A stretch of 64,000 bases of DNA from Flavobacterium luteolum. GTDB taxonomy: Bacteria; Bacteroidota; Bacteroidia; Flavobacteriales; Flavobacteriaceae. The number at the start of each line of letters is the position of its first letter. Within the stretch, counting starts at the first letter, position 1. A program made the position numbers and the translations under genes. Positions 1 to 7,766 of this stretch are shown piece after piece. The notes below the pieces were generated by a model that had not been told where the DNA came from, did not search any database, and saw only the letters and a program-made list of their open reading frames with translations. The DNA lies in NCBI RefSeq assembly GCF_027111275.1, contig NZ_CP114286.1:496001-560000 (forward strand), read 5' to 3'.

Positions 1-38
1 CCTGGTTTAACATAAACCGGTCGTTTTAATTTTTCCAT
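1..38 (-). CDS. 5' end of an unidentified minus-strand gene (partial)
   Basis: Reading leftward from an ATG at 38-36 gives MEKLKRPVYVKP, open to the window edge. On the same strand a Bacteroidota-type -7 box (TAAATTTG) lies about 25 bases upstream near 61-70, which supports a real start. Only 12 residues are visible, so no family can be named. It would be transcribed in the same direction as the XRE gene upstream, but the terminator at 134-156 separates them. Confidence 0.4.
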   Translation of the reverse strand, partial: MEKLKRPVYVKP

Positions 39-133
39 ATTGGTTACTGCTAGAAATTGTTAACCAAATTTAGTAAAAAAAAACTTAAACTGTAAGCGTA
101 GATTTAAATAAAAATAGAGTATTTTAAACAAAA

Positions 134-156
134 AAACCACTCTGTTAGAGTGGTTT
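134..156 (-). terminator. Rho-independent terminator of the XRE gene
   Basis: Arms AAACCACTCT and AGAGTGGTTT pair perfectly around a 3-base loop. On the minus strand the stem is followed by a run of T. It lies about 50 bases after the stop of the XRE regulator. Confidence 0.75.
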
Positions 157-206
157 AAATTAATTTGACATTTAAAATTGTTAGATATTTTTTGGAAAAC
201 TTTTTA

Positions 207-533
207 TTATTCCTCAAACTTTTTATCTGCCAATCGCAATCTAATATTATGAATACGACCTTCAATCTCTTGCAAATCATTCAGAATATTTTGTTTTTCA
301 TAAATCGCGCCGACTTCATTAACCATATCTTGCTCATCGGGAGCAAAAAGATCATTCAAATCCACATCAGGAAAATTTTTACTCAAGCTAATAATAAATT
401 CAGAACCCATACTAGCTGTCCCATGTAAATATCTTCCAATCATTGCAGGGCTAAATCCTAGAATTGCCCCGACTTCCTTCTGCTTTAATCCTTTATCCTT
501 AAAGAATTTACTTAGTTTCTCGTGATACATCAT
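207..533 (-). CDS. small XRE-family helix-turn-helix regulator
   Basis: This 108-residue protein has an N-terminal XRE-type HTH at about residues 5-60 (KQKEVGAILGFSPAMIGRYLHG, with the typical second and recognition helices). A short acidic linker and a charged, probably coiled-coil tail follow (about residues 75-108). It lacks a peptidase or cupin effector domain, so it is probably a simple dimeric repressor. It is divergent from two small ORFs at 656-1172 across an AT-rich spacer, as in autoregulated regulator pairs. A phage-remnant or toxin-antitoxin origin was considered, but no phage gene or toxin is recognisable nearby. Confidence 0.8.
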   Translation of the reverse strand: MMYHEKLSKFFKDKGLKQKEVGAILGFSPAMIGRYLHGTASMGSEFIISLSKNFPDVDLNDLFAPDEQDMVNEVGAIYEKQNILNDLQEIEGRIHNIRLRLADKKFEE

Positions 534-655
534 TTTTAAATTTCAAAGAAAATATAGGTAAAATATATTTTTTAACATTAAAAAGAATAAATAATATAAT
601 ATTATTCTTACATTTACACGTAATAAAATACATACAAATAATTATTAGCAAATAT

Positions 656-925
656 ATGTCAAAATTAATCAATAATAGCAATTTTAAAGAAGATAATTCT
701 CACAATAAAAAAGCTTATGAATTTATAGATAAGCATTTACCTGTTACCTATGTTGACCTCACTATTGCTTGTATTGTAAAAAAAGGACAACCAGCCCCAA
801 GCAAAGCATTAATTAGAAATGTCAGAAACAAAACCATACTTCGAAATGACGTCTTACTTGCACTGGTAGAAGTAGCCAATGAAAACAAAGAAGCAATCGA
901 AAAAATTAAACTTCTAATCTCATAA
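656..925 (+). CDS. small basic protein, possibly helix-turn-helix
   Basis: This 89-residue protein has no signal peptide or membrane segment. Its central stretch (about residues 30-75, with PSKALIRNVRNKT followed by VLLALVEVA) resembles small Bacteroidota DNA-binding proteins in which VRNVRNGK-like text precedes an LALxEVA helix. That resemblance is from memory. It is divergent from the XRE gene and is followed after 43 bases by another small ORF. Role unknown. Confidence 0.6.
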   Translation: MSKLINNSNFKEDNSHNKKAYEFIDKHLPVTYVDLTIACIVKKGQPAPSKALIRNVRNKTILRNDVLLALVEVANENKEAIEKIKLLIS

Positions 926-968
926 TTTTCAAAACAAAGAAAAACGATTTATAACCAAAGATTATTTT

Positions 969-1172
969 ATGACAACCCGAAATAATAATAAAAAAGAAAA
1001 CCCTAGACAAAAGTCTATTCACAATCATTTTGAAATCTTATCTTCAGATAAAAATGATTTCAAAAACATTGCTTATTTATACGGAATGAGTCCTGAACAA
1101 TATAAAGAAGGACTTGAAATTCATTTAAAATGTTTTAGCCAAATTGAAAAAGTGAAAAGAATTATCAATTAG
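969..1172 (+). CDS. small hypothetical protein
   Basis: This 67-residue charged protein has a basic N-terminus rich in Asn and Lys, then a predicted helical part containing YGMSPEQYKEGLEIHLKCF. No family was recognised. It lies 43 bases after the preceding small ORF on the same strand, so the two are probably co-transcribed. Confidence 0.55.
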   Translation: MTTRNNNKKENPRQKSIHNHFEILSSDKNDFKNIAYLYGMSPEQYKEGLEIHLKCFSQIEKVKRIIN

Positions 1173-1359
1173 GAATATATCATCTATCAATAAAATTATA
1201 TCAAATACACATCATCTCTTTTTTAAATCACTTCATAAAACCAATAAAATTAATTCGTATTGTAATTTTCAAATTTTAACATCAAAACATTATTTCAGCT
1301 AATTTTCAACTTTTTTGTAATTTGCCTTCCAACAAATTTGTCTTAGCAAATCTTCTCTG

Positions 1360-2133
1360 ATGAAAAATTTAATAGTATCGATTTTATTTCTTTTAAGCTG
1401 TTTCATTCAGCAGGACTGTCTGGCTCAAAAACATAAAAAATCACGTTTTAAAGCTTTGGTTTTATATGAAAATGGTGGACATCATCTCCCATTTACCAAA
1501 GCGGCTAAACCATGGTTAAATAAACTTGCCATTGACAGCAGCTTTACAATTGATTATTTCGAAGGTACTAAAACAATCAACGAGGCACTTTTAAAACAAT
1601 ATCAAGTTTTTATTCAATTAGATTATCCTCCGTACACTTGGAGTGAAGAATCTATGCAGGCGTTTCAGAAATATATGAACAGCGGAAAAGGTGGATGGGT
1701 TGGTTTGCATCACGCTACTCTGCTTGGGGAGTTTGATGGATACCCAATGTGGAAATGGTTTTCTGATTTTATGGGCGGAATCAGATTTGTGAATTACATT
1801 CCAGATTTTGCGAGCGGAAAAGTAAATATAGAAGATAAATCTCATCCTGTAACTAAAAGAATTCCATCTGATTTCATTATCCAAAAAGAGGAATGGTATA
1901 TTTATGACAAAAGTCCCAGAACAAACGTTCATGTTTTGGCTTCGGTTGATGAGTCTACCTATCAGCCAAATTCAAAAATAAAAATGGGAGATCATCCTGT
2001 GGTTTGGACGAACGATCGCTTTGCTTCACGAATTGTTTACATTTTTATGGGACACGCACCAGAATTATTCCAAAACGAAGCATACACTACCCTACTTCGA
2101 AATTCAATTTTCTGGGTGGCAGGCAAAAAATAA
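1360..2133 (+). CDS. secreted ThuA-domain protein
   Basis: This 257-residue protein starts with a signal peptide (hydrophobic residues about 5-20, ending near LAQK). The ThuA-like domain follows: KALVLYENGGHH near residue 31, WVGLHHA near 112, and WTNDRFASRIVYIFMGHAPEL near 222, where His and Asp/Glu residues line the pocket in this glutamine-amidotransferase-like fold. ThuA domains in Bacteroidota are usually exported and linked to sugar use, often without proven activity. The gene stands alone, with about 190 bp of AT-rich sequence before it. Confidence 0.85.
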   Translation: MKNLIVSILFLLSCFIQQDCLAQKHKKSRFKALVLYENGGHHLPFTKAAKPWLNKLAIDSSFTIDYFEGTKTINEALLKQYQVFIQLDYPPYTWSEESMQAFQKYMNSGKGGWVGLHHATLLGEFDGYPMWKWFSDFMGGIRFVNYIPDFASGKVNIEDKSHPVTKRIPSDFIIQKEEWYIYDKSPRTNVHVLASVDESTYQPNSKIKMGDHPVVWTNDRFASRIVYIFMGHAPELFQNEAYTTLLRNSIFWVAGKK

Positions 2134-2154
2134 TTCAGTATTACACCTAATTGT

Positions 2155-2162
2155 TATTTTTG
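2155..2162 (+). promoter_or_regulatory. -7 box (TATTTTTG) before the GNAT gene
   Basis: The sequence matches TAnnTTTG of the primary Bacteroidota sigma factor, 32 bases before the GTG start. No clear -33 TTTG was found at the ideal distance. Confidence 0.45.
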
Positions 2163-2193
2163 CCAGTCATCAAAAAATTAAACAATCAAGACT

Positions 2194-2637
2194 GTGATTC
2201 AAAAAGTAAATAAAACAGAATATCCCGAACTGATTTCAGTTTGGGAATCTTCAGTAAAAGCAACGCATGACTTTTTAAAATCTGAAGATTTTATATTTTA
2301 CAAAGAACTTATTCCAAATTTTTTTGATAATGTTTCTTTACACTGTATAAAAAATGACCAACAACAAATTATTGGTTTTGTTGGAACTCTTGACGAAAAC
2401 TTAGAAATGTTGTTTGTAACAGCAGACCAAATTGGAAAAGGAATCGGAAAAAAGTTATTATTATATGCAATTGAAAAACTTAAAATCTCAAAAGTTGATG
2501 TAAATAAAGATAACCAAACAGCCACTGCATTTTACAAGCATTTTGGTTTTGAAATACAATCAACATCCGATTTAGATGGATGCGGCAAACCCTATCCGAT
2601 TTTGCATTTAGAACTAACAAAAGAGCCACTTCATTAA
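2194..2637 (+). CDS. GNAT-family N-acetyltransferase
   Basis: This 147-residue single-domain GNAT protein shows the acetyl-CoA-binding motif A (QIGKGIGKKLLLYAI, about residues 75-90) followed by DVNKDNQTATAFYKHFGFE, the usual motif-B end with the conserved Tyr. Length is normal for YjaB/PhnO-type enzymes. The substrate cannot be predicted. The start is GTG, as no ATG is available at the proper domain length. The stop lies inside the stem of a bidirectional terminator. Confidence 0.85.
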   Translation: MIQKVNKTEYPELISVWESSVKATHDFLKSEDFIFYKELIPNFFDNVSLHCIKNDQQQIIGFVGTLDENLEMLFVTADQIGKGIGKKLLLYAIEKLKISKVDVNKDNQTATAFYKHFGFEIQSTSDLDGCGKPYPILHLELTKEPLH

Positions 2638-2648
2638 AGTGGCTCTTT
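2620..2648. terminator. bidirectional terminator between convergent genes
   Basis: Twelve-base arms AAAGAGCCACTT and AAGTGGCTCTTT surround a 5-base loop. The stem overlaps the last codons of the GNAT gene and faces the convergent membrane-protein gene. Confidence 0.75.
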
Positions 2649-2669
2649 AGATTTTACAACAAACTGCTT

Positions 2670-3188
2670 TTATTTTTTCCAATATCTTAAAAACAAATTA
2701 AATAATTCTTCCGCATTAATTTCAATCTCTGAAGCGGAGTACATTATATTCAATTTCGAATTTTGTTCATCATAAGCCATTTTCCACAGAAATTTAGAAA
2801 CGTGACCCTCATACTTGGCTTTATTATCAATTGTGATGGCAACCAAAGTATCACCTCCTACTTTCGTTAATTGCAAATCGGTAACATCTTGCCACTCTAT
2901 TCTTCCAAAAGCTTTAGCCACTGGCGTTGTTCTTCCAGAAAAACCATTTGAATCTATTTGAATTAATGGGGATTTATCTTTTATTCCGGCAAGAACTTTA
3001 AATGTTAAAACAAGCATAATTAAAAGAATTGCACCAGAAACTATTGAAAGTTTTATTTTAAATACTCCATCAAAAGTTCCTATGCCATATAAAAGCATAA
3101 TTGCTAATAAAGCACTAATTGCGCCAGCATATAAAAGTAAGTTTCTCGTTTTCTTGGCATTTCGGTAAAATTTTATTTCTTCATTCAT
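2670..3188 (-). CDS. STM3941-like membrane protein of unknown function
   Basis: This 172-residue protein has two N-terminal membrane helices (about residues 17-37 and 45-67). A cytosolic PH-like region follows, containing IQIDSNGFSGRT near residue 96 and IEWQDVTDLQLTKVGGD near 117. The layout resembles the STM3941 family, which has no assigned function. It is convergent with the GNAT gene. The family name is by pattern memory only. Confidence 0.65.
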   Translation of the reverse strand: MNEEIKFYRNAKKTRNLLLYAGAISALLAIMLLYGIGTFDGVFKIKLSIVSGAILLIMLVLTFKVLAGIKDKSPLIQIDSNGFSGRTTPVAKAFGRIEWQDVTDLQLTKVGGDTLVAITIDNKAKYEGHVSKFLWKMAYDEQNSKLNIMYSASEIEINAEELFNLFLRYWKK

Positions 3189-3475
3189 GGAGCGTAGTAA
3201 AAATTTTTATTTATTATTAGAATTAAAAATGAAGAAGCAATTTACTACAAAATATTCTAATAACGTAAGAAACTTCTATAAATATTGATTTAACTAAAGA
3301 GACAAAACAATTTCAATTAATACATTTCAAGCAACTAAGCTTACAAAACACTGCAAATCAATTTTCTACCCAACTGGAAATTGTATAACTTCTATATGAA
3401 ATTAAATACTTTCAAACGCAATCTCCATTTGTACCTTTATTATAAAACTAAATATTCATAATAAAAATACAGGTT

Positions 3476-3646
3476 ATGGCAGAAATTAAAATTGAGAAAA
3501 AGAAGCCAATTTGGCCATGGATTGTAGCAATCCTATTAATCTCAGCACTTGTATACTATGTCTTTATAAAAGATGATCAAGTGCAAAATGAAAACAGAAT
3601 GGAAATCGAAAACAATTCTAGTGTAGACAGCACAGCAAATTATTAA
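3476..3646 (+). CDS. small single-pass membrane protein (56 aa)
   Basis: This short ORF begins MAEIKIEKKKPIWPWIV. It has a basic, cytosolic N-terminus, one hydrophobic helix at about residues 12-30, and an acidic Asn/Ser-rich tail. It ends six bases before the PRC-barrel gene, so the two should form one transcript. Small Lys-rich-TM-acidic proteins paired with PRC-barrel proteins are plausible envelope-stress partners, but this role is inferred. Confidence 0.7.
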   Translation: MAEIKIEKKKPIWPWIVAILLISALVYYVFIKDDQVQNENRMEIENNSSVDSTANY

Positions 3647-3652
3647 GAAACT

Positions 3653-4165
3653 ATGGAAAATAAAGATAGAAATTTATACAGATTAGATGAGCTTTCCGAT
3701 TATAAAGTTGCTTCAAACTATTCTGATGTAAGAGGTTGGAAAATTGTAGACTCAGACAACCGCACGATAGGAAAAATTGATAACCTATGGGTTAATAAAG
3801 ATATGCAACGTGTTGTTTATCTAGACGTTAACCTTGATAAAGGATTAATAGAAGACAGTCGTAATGAAGTGCATGATGCAATTGCGAATGAAAATGGAAA
3901 GGAATTTATCTATAAAGATGGAGACAGCCACATTATTATACCAATCGGCTCTGTGAGTATAAATAAAGACACTAAAATTGTCATGGCCAACAATATTGGA
4001 TATGATACATTTAGAAAAACAAGCAGATATAACTGGCAAAATGATTTTGATAGGGAATACGAAAGAAGAGTATTAAATTCTTATTATCCTACTGAGGAAT
4101 CGCGCCTTGCTTCTGAAAGTAATGACGATACTTTTTACAAACGAAGAGAATTTGACAATTATTGA
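3653..4165 (+). CDS. PRC-barrel domain protein
   Basis: This 170-residue protein has an N-terminal PRC-barrel domain (about residues 10-115): GWKIVDSDNRTIGKIDNLWVN near residue 25, then a second strand set with HIIIPIGSVSINKDTKIV near 95. The C-terminal part is polar and Tyr/Arg/Glu-rich. PRC barrels fold as small beta barrels in RimM, photosynthetic reaction centres and stress proteins. No partner is obvious except the small membrane protein directly upstream. Confidence 0.8.
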   Translation: MENKDRNLYRLDELSDYKVASNYSDVRGWKIVDSDNRTIGKIDNLWVNKDMQRVVYLDVNLDKGLIEDSRNEVHDAIANENGKEFIYKDGDSHIIIPIGSVSINKDTKIVMANNIGYDTFRKTSRYNWQNDFDREYERRVLNSYYPTEESRLASESNDDTFYKRREFDNY

Positions 4166-4205
4166 TAAATGTAATTTGCAATAAAAACAAATCTTACAAA
4201 CGAAT

Positions 4206-4237
4206 AAAGACCAAGCGTTCAAGAATGTTTGGTCTTT
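4206..4237 (+). terminator. terminator after the PRC-barrel gene
   Basis: A 15-bp stem with two G-U pairs (AAAGACCAAGCGTTC with GAATGTTTGGTCTTT) is closed by AA and followed by a T-rich stretch. It sits between convergent genes. Confidence 0.75.
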
Positions 4238-4252
4238 ATTTATTTTATCTCT

Positions 4253-4765
4253 TTAATATTCTATTTTATTTTGAATTTGATTTAATCTTTCAGATAAATT
4301 TCCTTTTACTTCAATTACTTCCAAATCAAAATCATCAATTAATTCTCTGACAATATCATTTACTTCATACCTCAGTTCGGGCAAATCAGAAGCTGAGCAC
4401 AAAATTCGATCTGGCTTTTCAATAGGAACAAATACAAAAACGTCAATTTCTCTAATTGCATTTTGAATTTTATTAAATATTGACGAAAAATTTAATTTAT
4501 CATCGACCGCTAAAGCATATGCTAAAAGATCAATTGGACAGCGGTCAAAAATAGCGTTTCTGTTACTTCTTACTATTTGTTTTAAAGAATGTTCTAACTG
4601 GATTATATAATCATCTGAAGTAGGCACTTCAGAAAAATCAAAACCCATTTCTTGCAGTTCAAAATACGGTTCTGAATAAAACTCATAATCAGGAAGAGTT
4701 TCATGCAGTTTTTCTGCAAATGTGGTTTTACCAACCTTATGAGCTCCAAGTATTGCTATTCTCAT
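4253..4765 (-). CDS. P-loop ATPase/kinase-like protein
   Basis: This 170-residue protein has a Walker A motif GAHKVGKTTFAEKL at residues 7-20, an FDRCPIDLLAYAL segment near residue 80 (DR-type lid or acceptor region), and a Walker-B-like IDVFVFVPIEKPDR near 112. The layout matches small AAA_28-type NTPases related to NadR ribosylnicotinamide kinase domains and nucleoside kinases. Substrate unknown. The ATG start places the P-loop at the extreme N-terminus, as usual. Confidence 0.75.
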   Translation of the reverse strand: MRIAILGAHKVGKTTFAEKLHETLPDYEFYSEPYFELQEMGFDFSEVPTSDDYIIQLEHSLKQIVRSNRNAIFDRCPIDLLAYALAVDDKLNFSSIFNKIQNAIREIDVFVFVPIEKPDRILCSASDLPELRYEVNDIVRELIDDFDLEVIEVKGNLSERLNQIQNKIEY

Positions 4766-4820
4766 ACCATTACTATTTTTTAACTATAAACAACTAAAAA
4801 TAAACAAAATAGGCACAAAA

Positions 4821-4850
4821 CAAAAAAGGATGATCAAAAATGATCATCCT
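4821..4850 (-). terminator. terminator of the tRNA operon
   Basis: A perfect 10-bp stem AGGATGATCA/TGATCATCCT with an AAAA loop lies just after the last tRNA on the minus strand. It is followed on that strand by six T. Confidence 0.85.
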
Positions 4851-4856
4851 ATAAAG

Positions 4857-4930
4857 TGATCCCAGAAGGATTCGAACCTTCGACCTACGCATTAGAAGTG
4901 CGTTGCTCTATCCAGCTGAGCTATGGAACC
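4857..4930 (-). tRNA. tRNA-Arg (anticodon TCT), copy 2
   Basis: The cloverleaf folds in 74 nt: acceptor GGTTCCA with TGGGATC, D arm GCTC..GAGC, anticodon stem ACGCA/TGCGT around loop CTTCTAA, and T arm GAAGG-TTCGAAT-CCTTC. The anticodon is TCT. CCA is not encoded. It is the last gene of the four-tRNA operon. Confidence 0.93.
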
Positions 4931-4978
4931 ATTATTTCAAAATTTCTAAAAATAGAAATCAAAACTATTTACATAAAA

Positions 4979-5007
4979 ACAAAAAAACCATTCTATTTGA
5001 ATGGTTT
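4979..5007 (-). terminator. internal terminator between the two tRNA-Arg genes
   Basis: Nine-base arms AAACCATTC and GAATGGTTT around TATTT are followed on the minus strand by a T tract. It separates the two tRNA-Arg genes, so the last tRNA is probably expressed by read-through or processing. Confidence 0.7.
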
Positions 5008-5011
5008 CTTG

Positions 5012-5085
<74 letters not shown>

Positions 5086-5101
5086 ATTATTTCAATTGTA
5101 G

Positions 5102-5176
5102 TCGGGGTGGCAGGATTCGAACCTGCGGCCTCCTGCTCCCAAAGCAGGCGCGATAACCGGGCTACGCTACACCCCG
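5102..5176 (-). tRNA. tRNA-Pro (anticodon TGG)
   Basis: The cloverleaf has acceptor arms CGGGGTG/CACCCCG, an anticodon loop TTTGGGA read as TGG, and T arm GCAGG-TTCGAAT-CCTGC. It lies 16 bases before tRNA-Arg on the minus strand. Confidence 0.92.
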
Positions 5177-5190
5177 AGGCAAAATTTAAG

Positions 5191-5274
5191 CGGAGAGACA
5201 GGGACTCGAACCCTGGCGACGGTTACCCGTCGACAGATTAGCAATCTGCTCCATTACCGCTCTGGCACCTCTCC
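5191..5274 (-). tRNA. tRNA-Ser (anticodon GCT)
   Basis: This 84-nt class II tRNA has acceptor GGAGAGG, anticodon loop TTGCTAA (GCT), a long variable arm (CGACGG-GTAA-CCGTCG) and T arm CAGGG-TTCGAGT-CCCTG. It is the first gene of the four-tRNA operon, transcribed leftward. Confidence 0.92.
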
Positions 5275-5457
5275 TTGCTTGCGGAATTGCTTCCGTTTTG
5301 CGAGTGCAAATGTATAACAACATTCCTTTTCTCACAAGCTTTTTTTTGAGTTTTTTTAGTTTTTTTTTATCTTTTTTCAAAACCACTTCACAATCAAACA
5401 AATAGAATTAACAAAAAATTCACCTTAAATTTAAAATCATCGTGATTCAATACAAAA

Positions 5458-5488
5458 TTTGAATTTATTCAAATAAACATTAAATTTG
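5458..5488 (+). promoter_or_regulatory. promoter of the thiolase gene
   Basis: TTTG at 5458-5461 and TAAATTTG at 5481-5488 are separated by 19 bases, which is the consensus arrangement for the primary Bacteroidota sigma factor. The ATG follows 25 bases later. Confidence 0.7.
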
Positions 5489-5513
5489 CTTACTAACTAT
5501 TATTAAACAGAAA

Positions 5514-6692
5514 ATGAACAAAAGAGTTGTTATCGTTTCTGCCGTTAGAACACCTATCGGAAGTTTCATGGGCGGGTTATCTAGTGTACCTGCTCCAAAA
5601 TTAGGCGCTGCTGCCATAAAAGGAGCGCTTTCAAAAATTAATCTTGACCCAAAATTAGTCGATGAAGTTTTCATGGGAAATGTAATTCAGGCAGGTGTCG
5701 GACAAGCTCCAGCACGCCAAGCAGCACTTTTTGCTGGTCTGTCTGAAGAGGTTGCCGCTACAACAGTAAACAAAGTATGTGCTTCTGGAATGAAAGCTGT
5801 AATGTTTGCTGCTCAAGCAATCGCATGCGGTGACGCTGAAATTGTGGTCGCGGGCGGAATGGAAAGCATGAGTTTGATTCCTCACTACGTACAAATGCGT
5901 GCCGGAAACAAATTTGGTCCAGCTACTATGCTTGACGGAATGCAAAAAGATGGTTTGACAGATGCTTACGACAATAACGCAATGGGAGTTTGCGCTGACT
6001 TGTGTGCATCTGAATACAAAATCAGCCGTGAAGAACAAGATGCATTTGCAATTCAGTCTTATGAAAGAAGTGCAAAAGCTTGGGACGCTGGAAAATTCGA
6101 TAATGAAGTTGTTCCTGTTGAAGTACCGCAAAGACGCGGCGAACCTGTTATATTTTCTAAAGATGAGGAATATACTAACGTGAAATTAGATAAAATTCCA
6201 TCTTTAGCACCAGTTTTCACAAAAGACGGAACTGTAACTGCCGCAAATGCTTCAACAATAAATGATGGAGCTGCTGCTTTGGTTTTAATGTCTGAGGAAA
6301 AAGCAAGTGCCTTAGGCTTAAAACCTTTAGCTTACATAAAAGGCTATGCAGATGCTGCACAAGAACCAAAATGGTTTACAACAAGTCCAGCAAAAGCATT
6401 ACCAAAAGCTTTAGATAAAGCAGGAATTTCAATTTCAGATGTTGATTATTTCGAATTCAACGAAGCTTTCTCTGTTGTTGGATTAGCCAATGCAAAAATA
6501 TTAAACCTAGACAATGATAAAGTAAACGTAAATGGTGGCGCTGTTTCTTTAGGACATCCTCTTGGAGCTTCTGGAGCACGAATTATCGTAACTTTACTTA
6601 ATGTTTTAGAACAAAACAATGCAAAAACTGGAGCTGCTGCAATTTGCAACGGTGGCGGTGGCGCATCGGCAATTGTTATCGAAAGAGCTTAA
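5514..6692 (+). CDS. atoB: acetyl-CoA C-acetyltransferase (thiolase)
   Basis: This 392-residue degradative/biosynthetic-type thiolase carries the complete catalytic set: the nucleophilic Cys in VNKVCASGMKAV (about residue 89), a His in FNEAFSVVGLANA (about 348), and the C-terminal GGAVSLGHPLGASGARI and CNGGGGASA motifs (about 376). It condenses two acetyl-CoA to acetoacetyl-CoA or runs in reverse, in the cytosol. Length is standard. It is a single-gene unit with its own promoter and a strong terminator. The exact chain-length preference cannot be read, so atoB is by family. Confidence 0.9.
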   Translation: MNKRVVIVSAVRTPIGSFMGGLSSVPAPKLGAAAIKGALSKINLDPKLVDEVFMGNVIQAGVGQAPARQAALFAGLSEEVAATTVNKVCASGMKAVMFAAQAIACGDAEIVVAGGMESMSLIPHYVQMRAGNKFGPATMLDGMQKDGLTDAYDNNAMGVCADLCASEYKISREEQDAFAIQSYERSAKAWDAGKFDNEVVPVEVPQRRGEPVIFSKDEEYTNVKLDKIPSLAPVFTKDGTVTAANASTINDGAAALVLMSEEKASALGLKPLAYIKGYADAAQEPKWFTTSPAKALPKALDKAGISISDVDYFEFNEAFSVVGLANAKILNLDNDKVNVNGGAVSLGHPLGASGARIIVTLLNVLEQNNAKTGAAAICNGGGGASAIVIERA

Positions 6693-6705
6693 AACAATAT
6701 CTCAA

Positions 6706-6739
6706 AAAATCAGGAGTTACCAATATAACTCCTGATTTT
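6706..6739 (+). terminator. terminator after the thiolase gene
   Basis: Perfect 14-base arms AAAATCAGGAGTTA and TAACTCCTGATTTT lie 14 bases after the stop codon. Confidence 0.8.
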
Positions 6740-6759
6740 CAACTTATAAATTTCCTTAA

Positions 6760-7521
6760 ATGTTTGGAATTTGCAATTTAGCCATAGTACCTGTTCGAGC
6801 TGAAGCCAGCGACAGAAGTGAAATTGTTACACAGCTCTTGTTTGGCGAGCATATCGAAATTTTAGAACGCCAGAATCAATGGGCTAAAATAAGAATTCAG
6901 TACGACGATTATGTTGGCTGGGTAGATTCTAAACAATATCAGGTTATTACCAAAGAACAATTTGATCTTCTGAGCAAAGAGTCAATTATTTTAAATGCCG
7001 ATTTAATTGATTATATCACTGCACCAAATAATCTATTACTTCCAATTCCGCTTGGAGCTTCATTATCTTTTTTAAACAATAGCGAAATCAATACTTCCAA
7101 CTTTGATTTTGAAGGAACCAAAACCAGCGGTATCAAACCTAAAAGCGCTTTAATTAAAACTGCCTTTATGTATTTGAATGCTCCGTATTTATGGGGCGGA
7201 AAAACACCTTTTGGTATTGACTGTTCTGGTTTTACTCAAATGGTTTACAAATTAAACGGCTATAAAATTCATCGTGACGCTTCTCAGCAGGCACTTGAAG
7301 GCGATCCGTTAAGTTTTATTGAAGAATGCGAACCAGGTGATTTGGCTTTCTTTGATAATGATGAAGGAAACATTACCCATGTTGGCATCATCATGGAAAA
7401 CAACTACATCATTCACGCAAGTGGCAAAGTACGAATTGACCGTTTGGACCACAGCGGAATTTATAATCCAGAAATAAACAAACACACTCATAAACTTCGT
7501 GTGATTAAGAAAATCATCTAA
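6760..7521 (+). CDS. NlpC/P60 (C40) peptidase with N-terminal SH3 domain
   Basis: This 253-residue protein has a bacterial SH3 domain near residues 5-70 (RAEASDRSEIVTQLLFGE, then WAKIRIQYDDYVGWVDSKQY). An NlpC/P60 domain spans about residues 125-250. The catalytic Cys is in PFGIDCSGFTQMVY (about residue 156), His in ITHVGIIM (about 207), and the third polar residue in NYIIHASGKVRID. Such enzymes cut D-gamma-glutamyl-meso-diaminopimelate bonds in peptide fragments. No signal peptide is visible, which suggests cytosolic muropeptide recycling (YkfC-like). It has no operon partner. Confidence 0.88.
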   Translation: MFGICNLAIVPVRAEASDRSEIVTQLLFGEHIEILERQNQWAKIRIQYDDYVGWVDSKQYQVITKEQFDLLSKESIILNADLIDYITAPNNLLLPIPLGASLSFLNNSEINTSNFDFEGTKTSGIKPKSALIKTAFMYLNAPYLWGGKTPFGIDCSGFTQMVYKLNGYKIHRDASQQALEGDPLSFIEECEPGDLAFFDNDEGNITHVGIIMENNYIIHASGKVRIDRLDHSGIYNPEINKHTHKLRVIKKII

Positions 7522-7554
7522 CTTTTATTTCGTATCGAAAAATAGAATTAAAGT

Positions 7555-7745
7555 ACGCGGATAAAACAGATTCGCTTTGCGAAAACGCGGATTTATACAG
7601 ATTTTTTCTTTTTCTCTCACAGATTGAGCAGATTTATTTAAAAAAATCTATTTTAAATCAGCCTAAATCATTTAAAATCTGCGTGAAATAAAAAATCCTT
7701 TTAATCATTATAATCTGTGGCTAAAAAAATTAGCGCAAATTCAGG
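7555..7745. repeat. intergenic repeat region with degenerate inverted repeats
   Basis: This spacer between convergent genes has repeated CGCGGAT and ACAGATT/AATCTG words in opposite orientations. It also has a block ATCCTTTTAATCATTATAAT at about 7688 that recurs at about 13447 in another intergenic palindrome. No ORF is credible here. Confidence 0.6.
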
Positions 7746-7766
7746 AAATTTGTAGCAAACAAAACC

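Noticed and set aside
5186..5401. Minus-strand ORF over the tRNA-Ser gene
   Set aside because: It is a translation of tRNA sequence, with no protein-like composition.
5655..6131. Long antisense ORF in the thiolase gene
   Set aside because: Opposite a complete, conserved enzyme gene, with no domain of its own.
7309..7491. Antisense ORF in the NlpC/P60 gene
   Set aside because: Shadow frame of the catalytic domain with no support.
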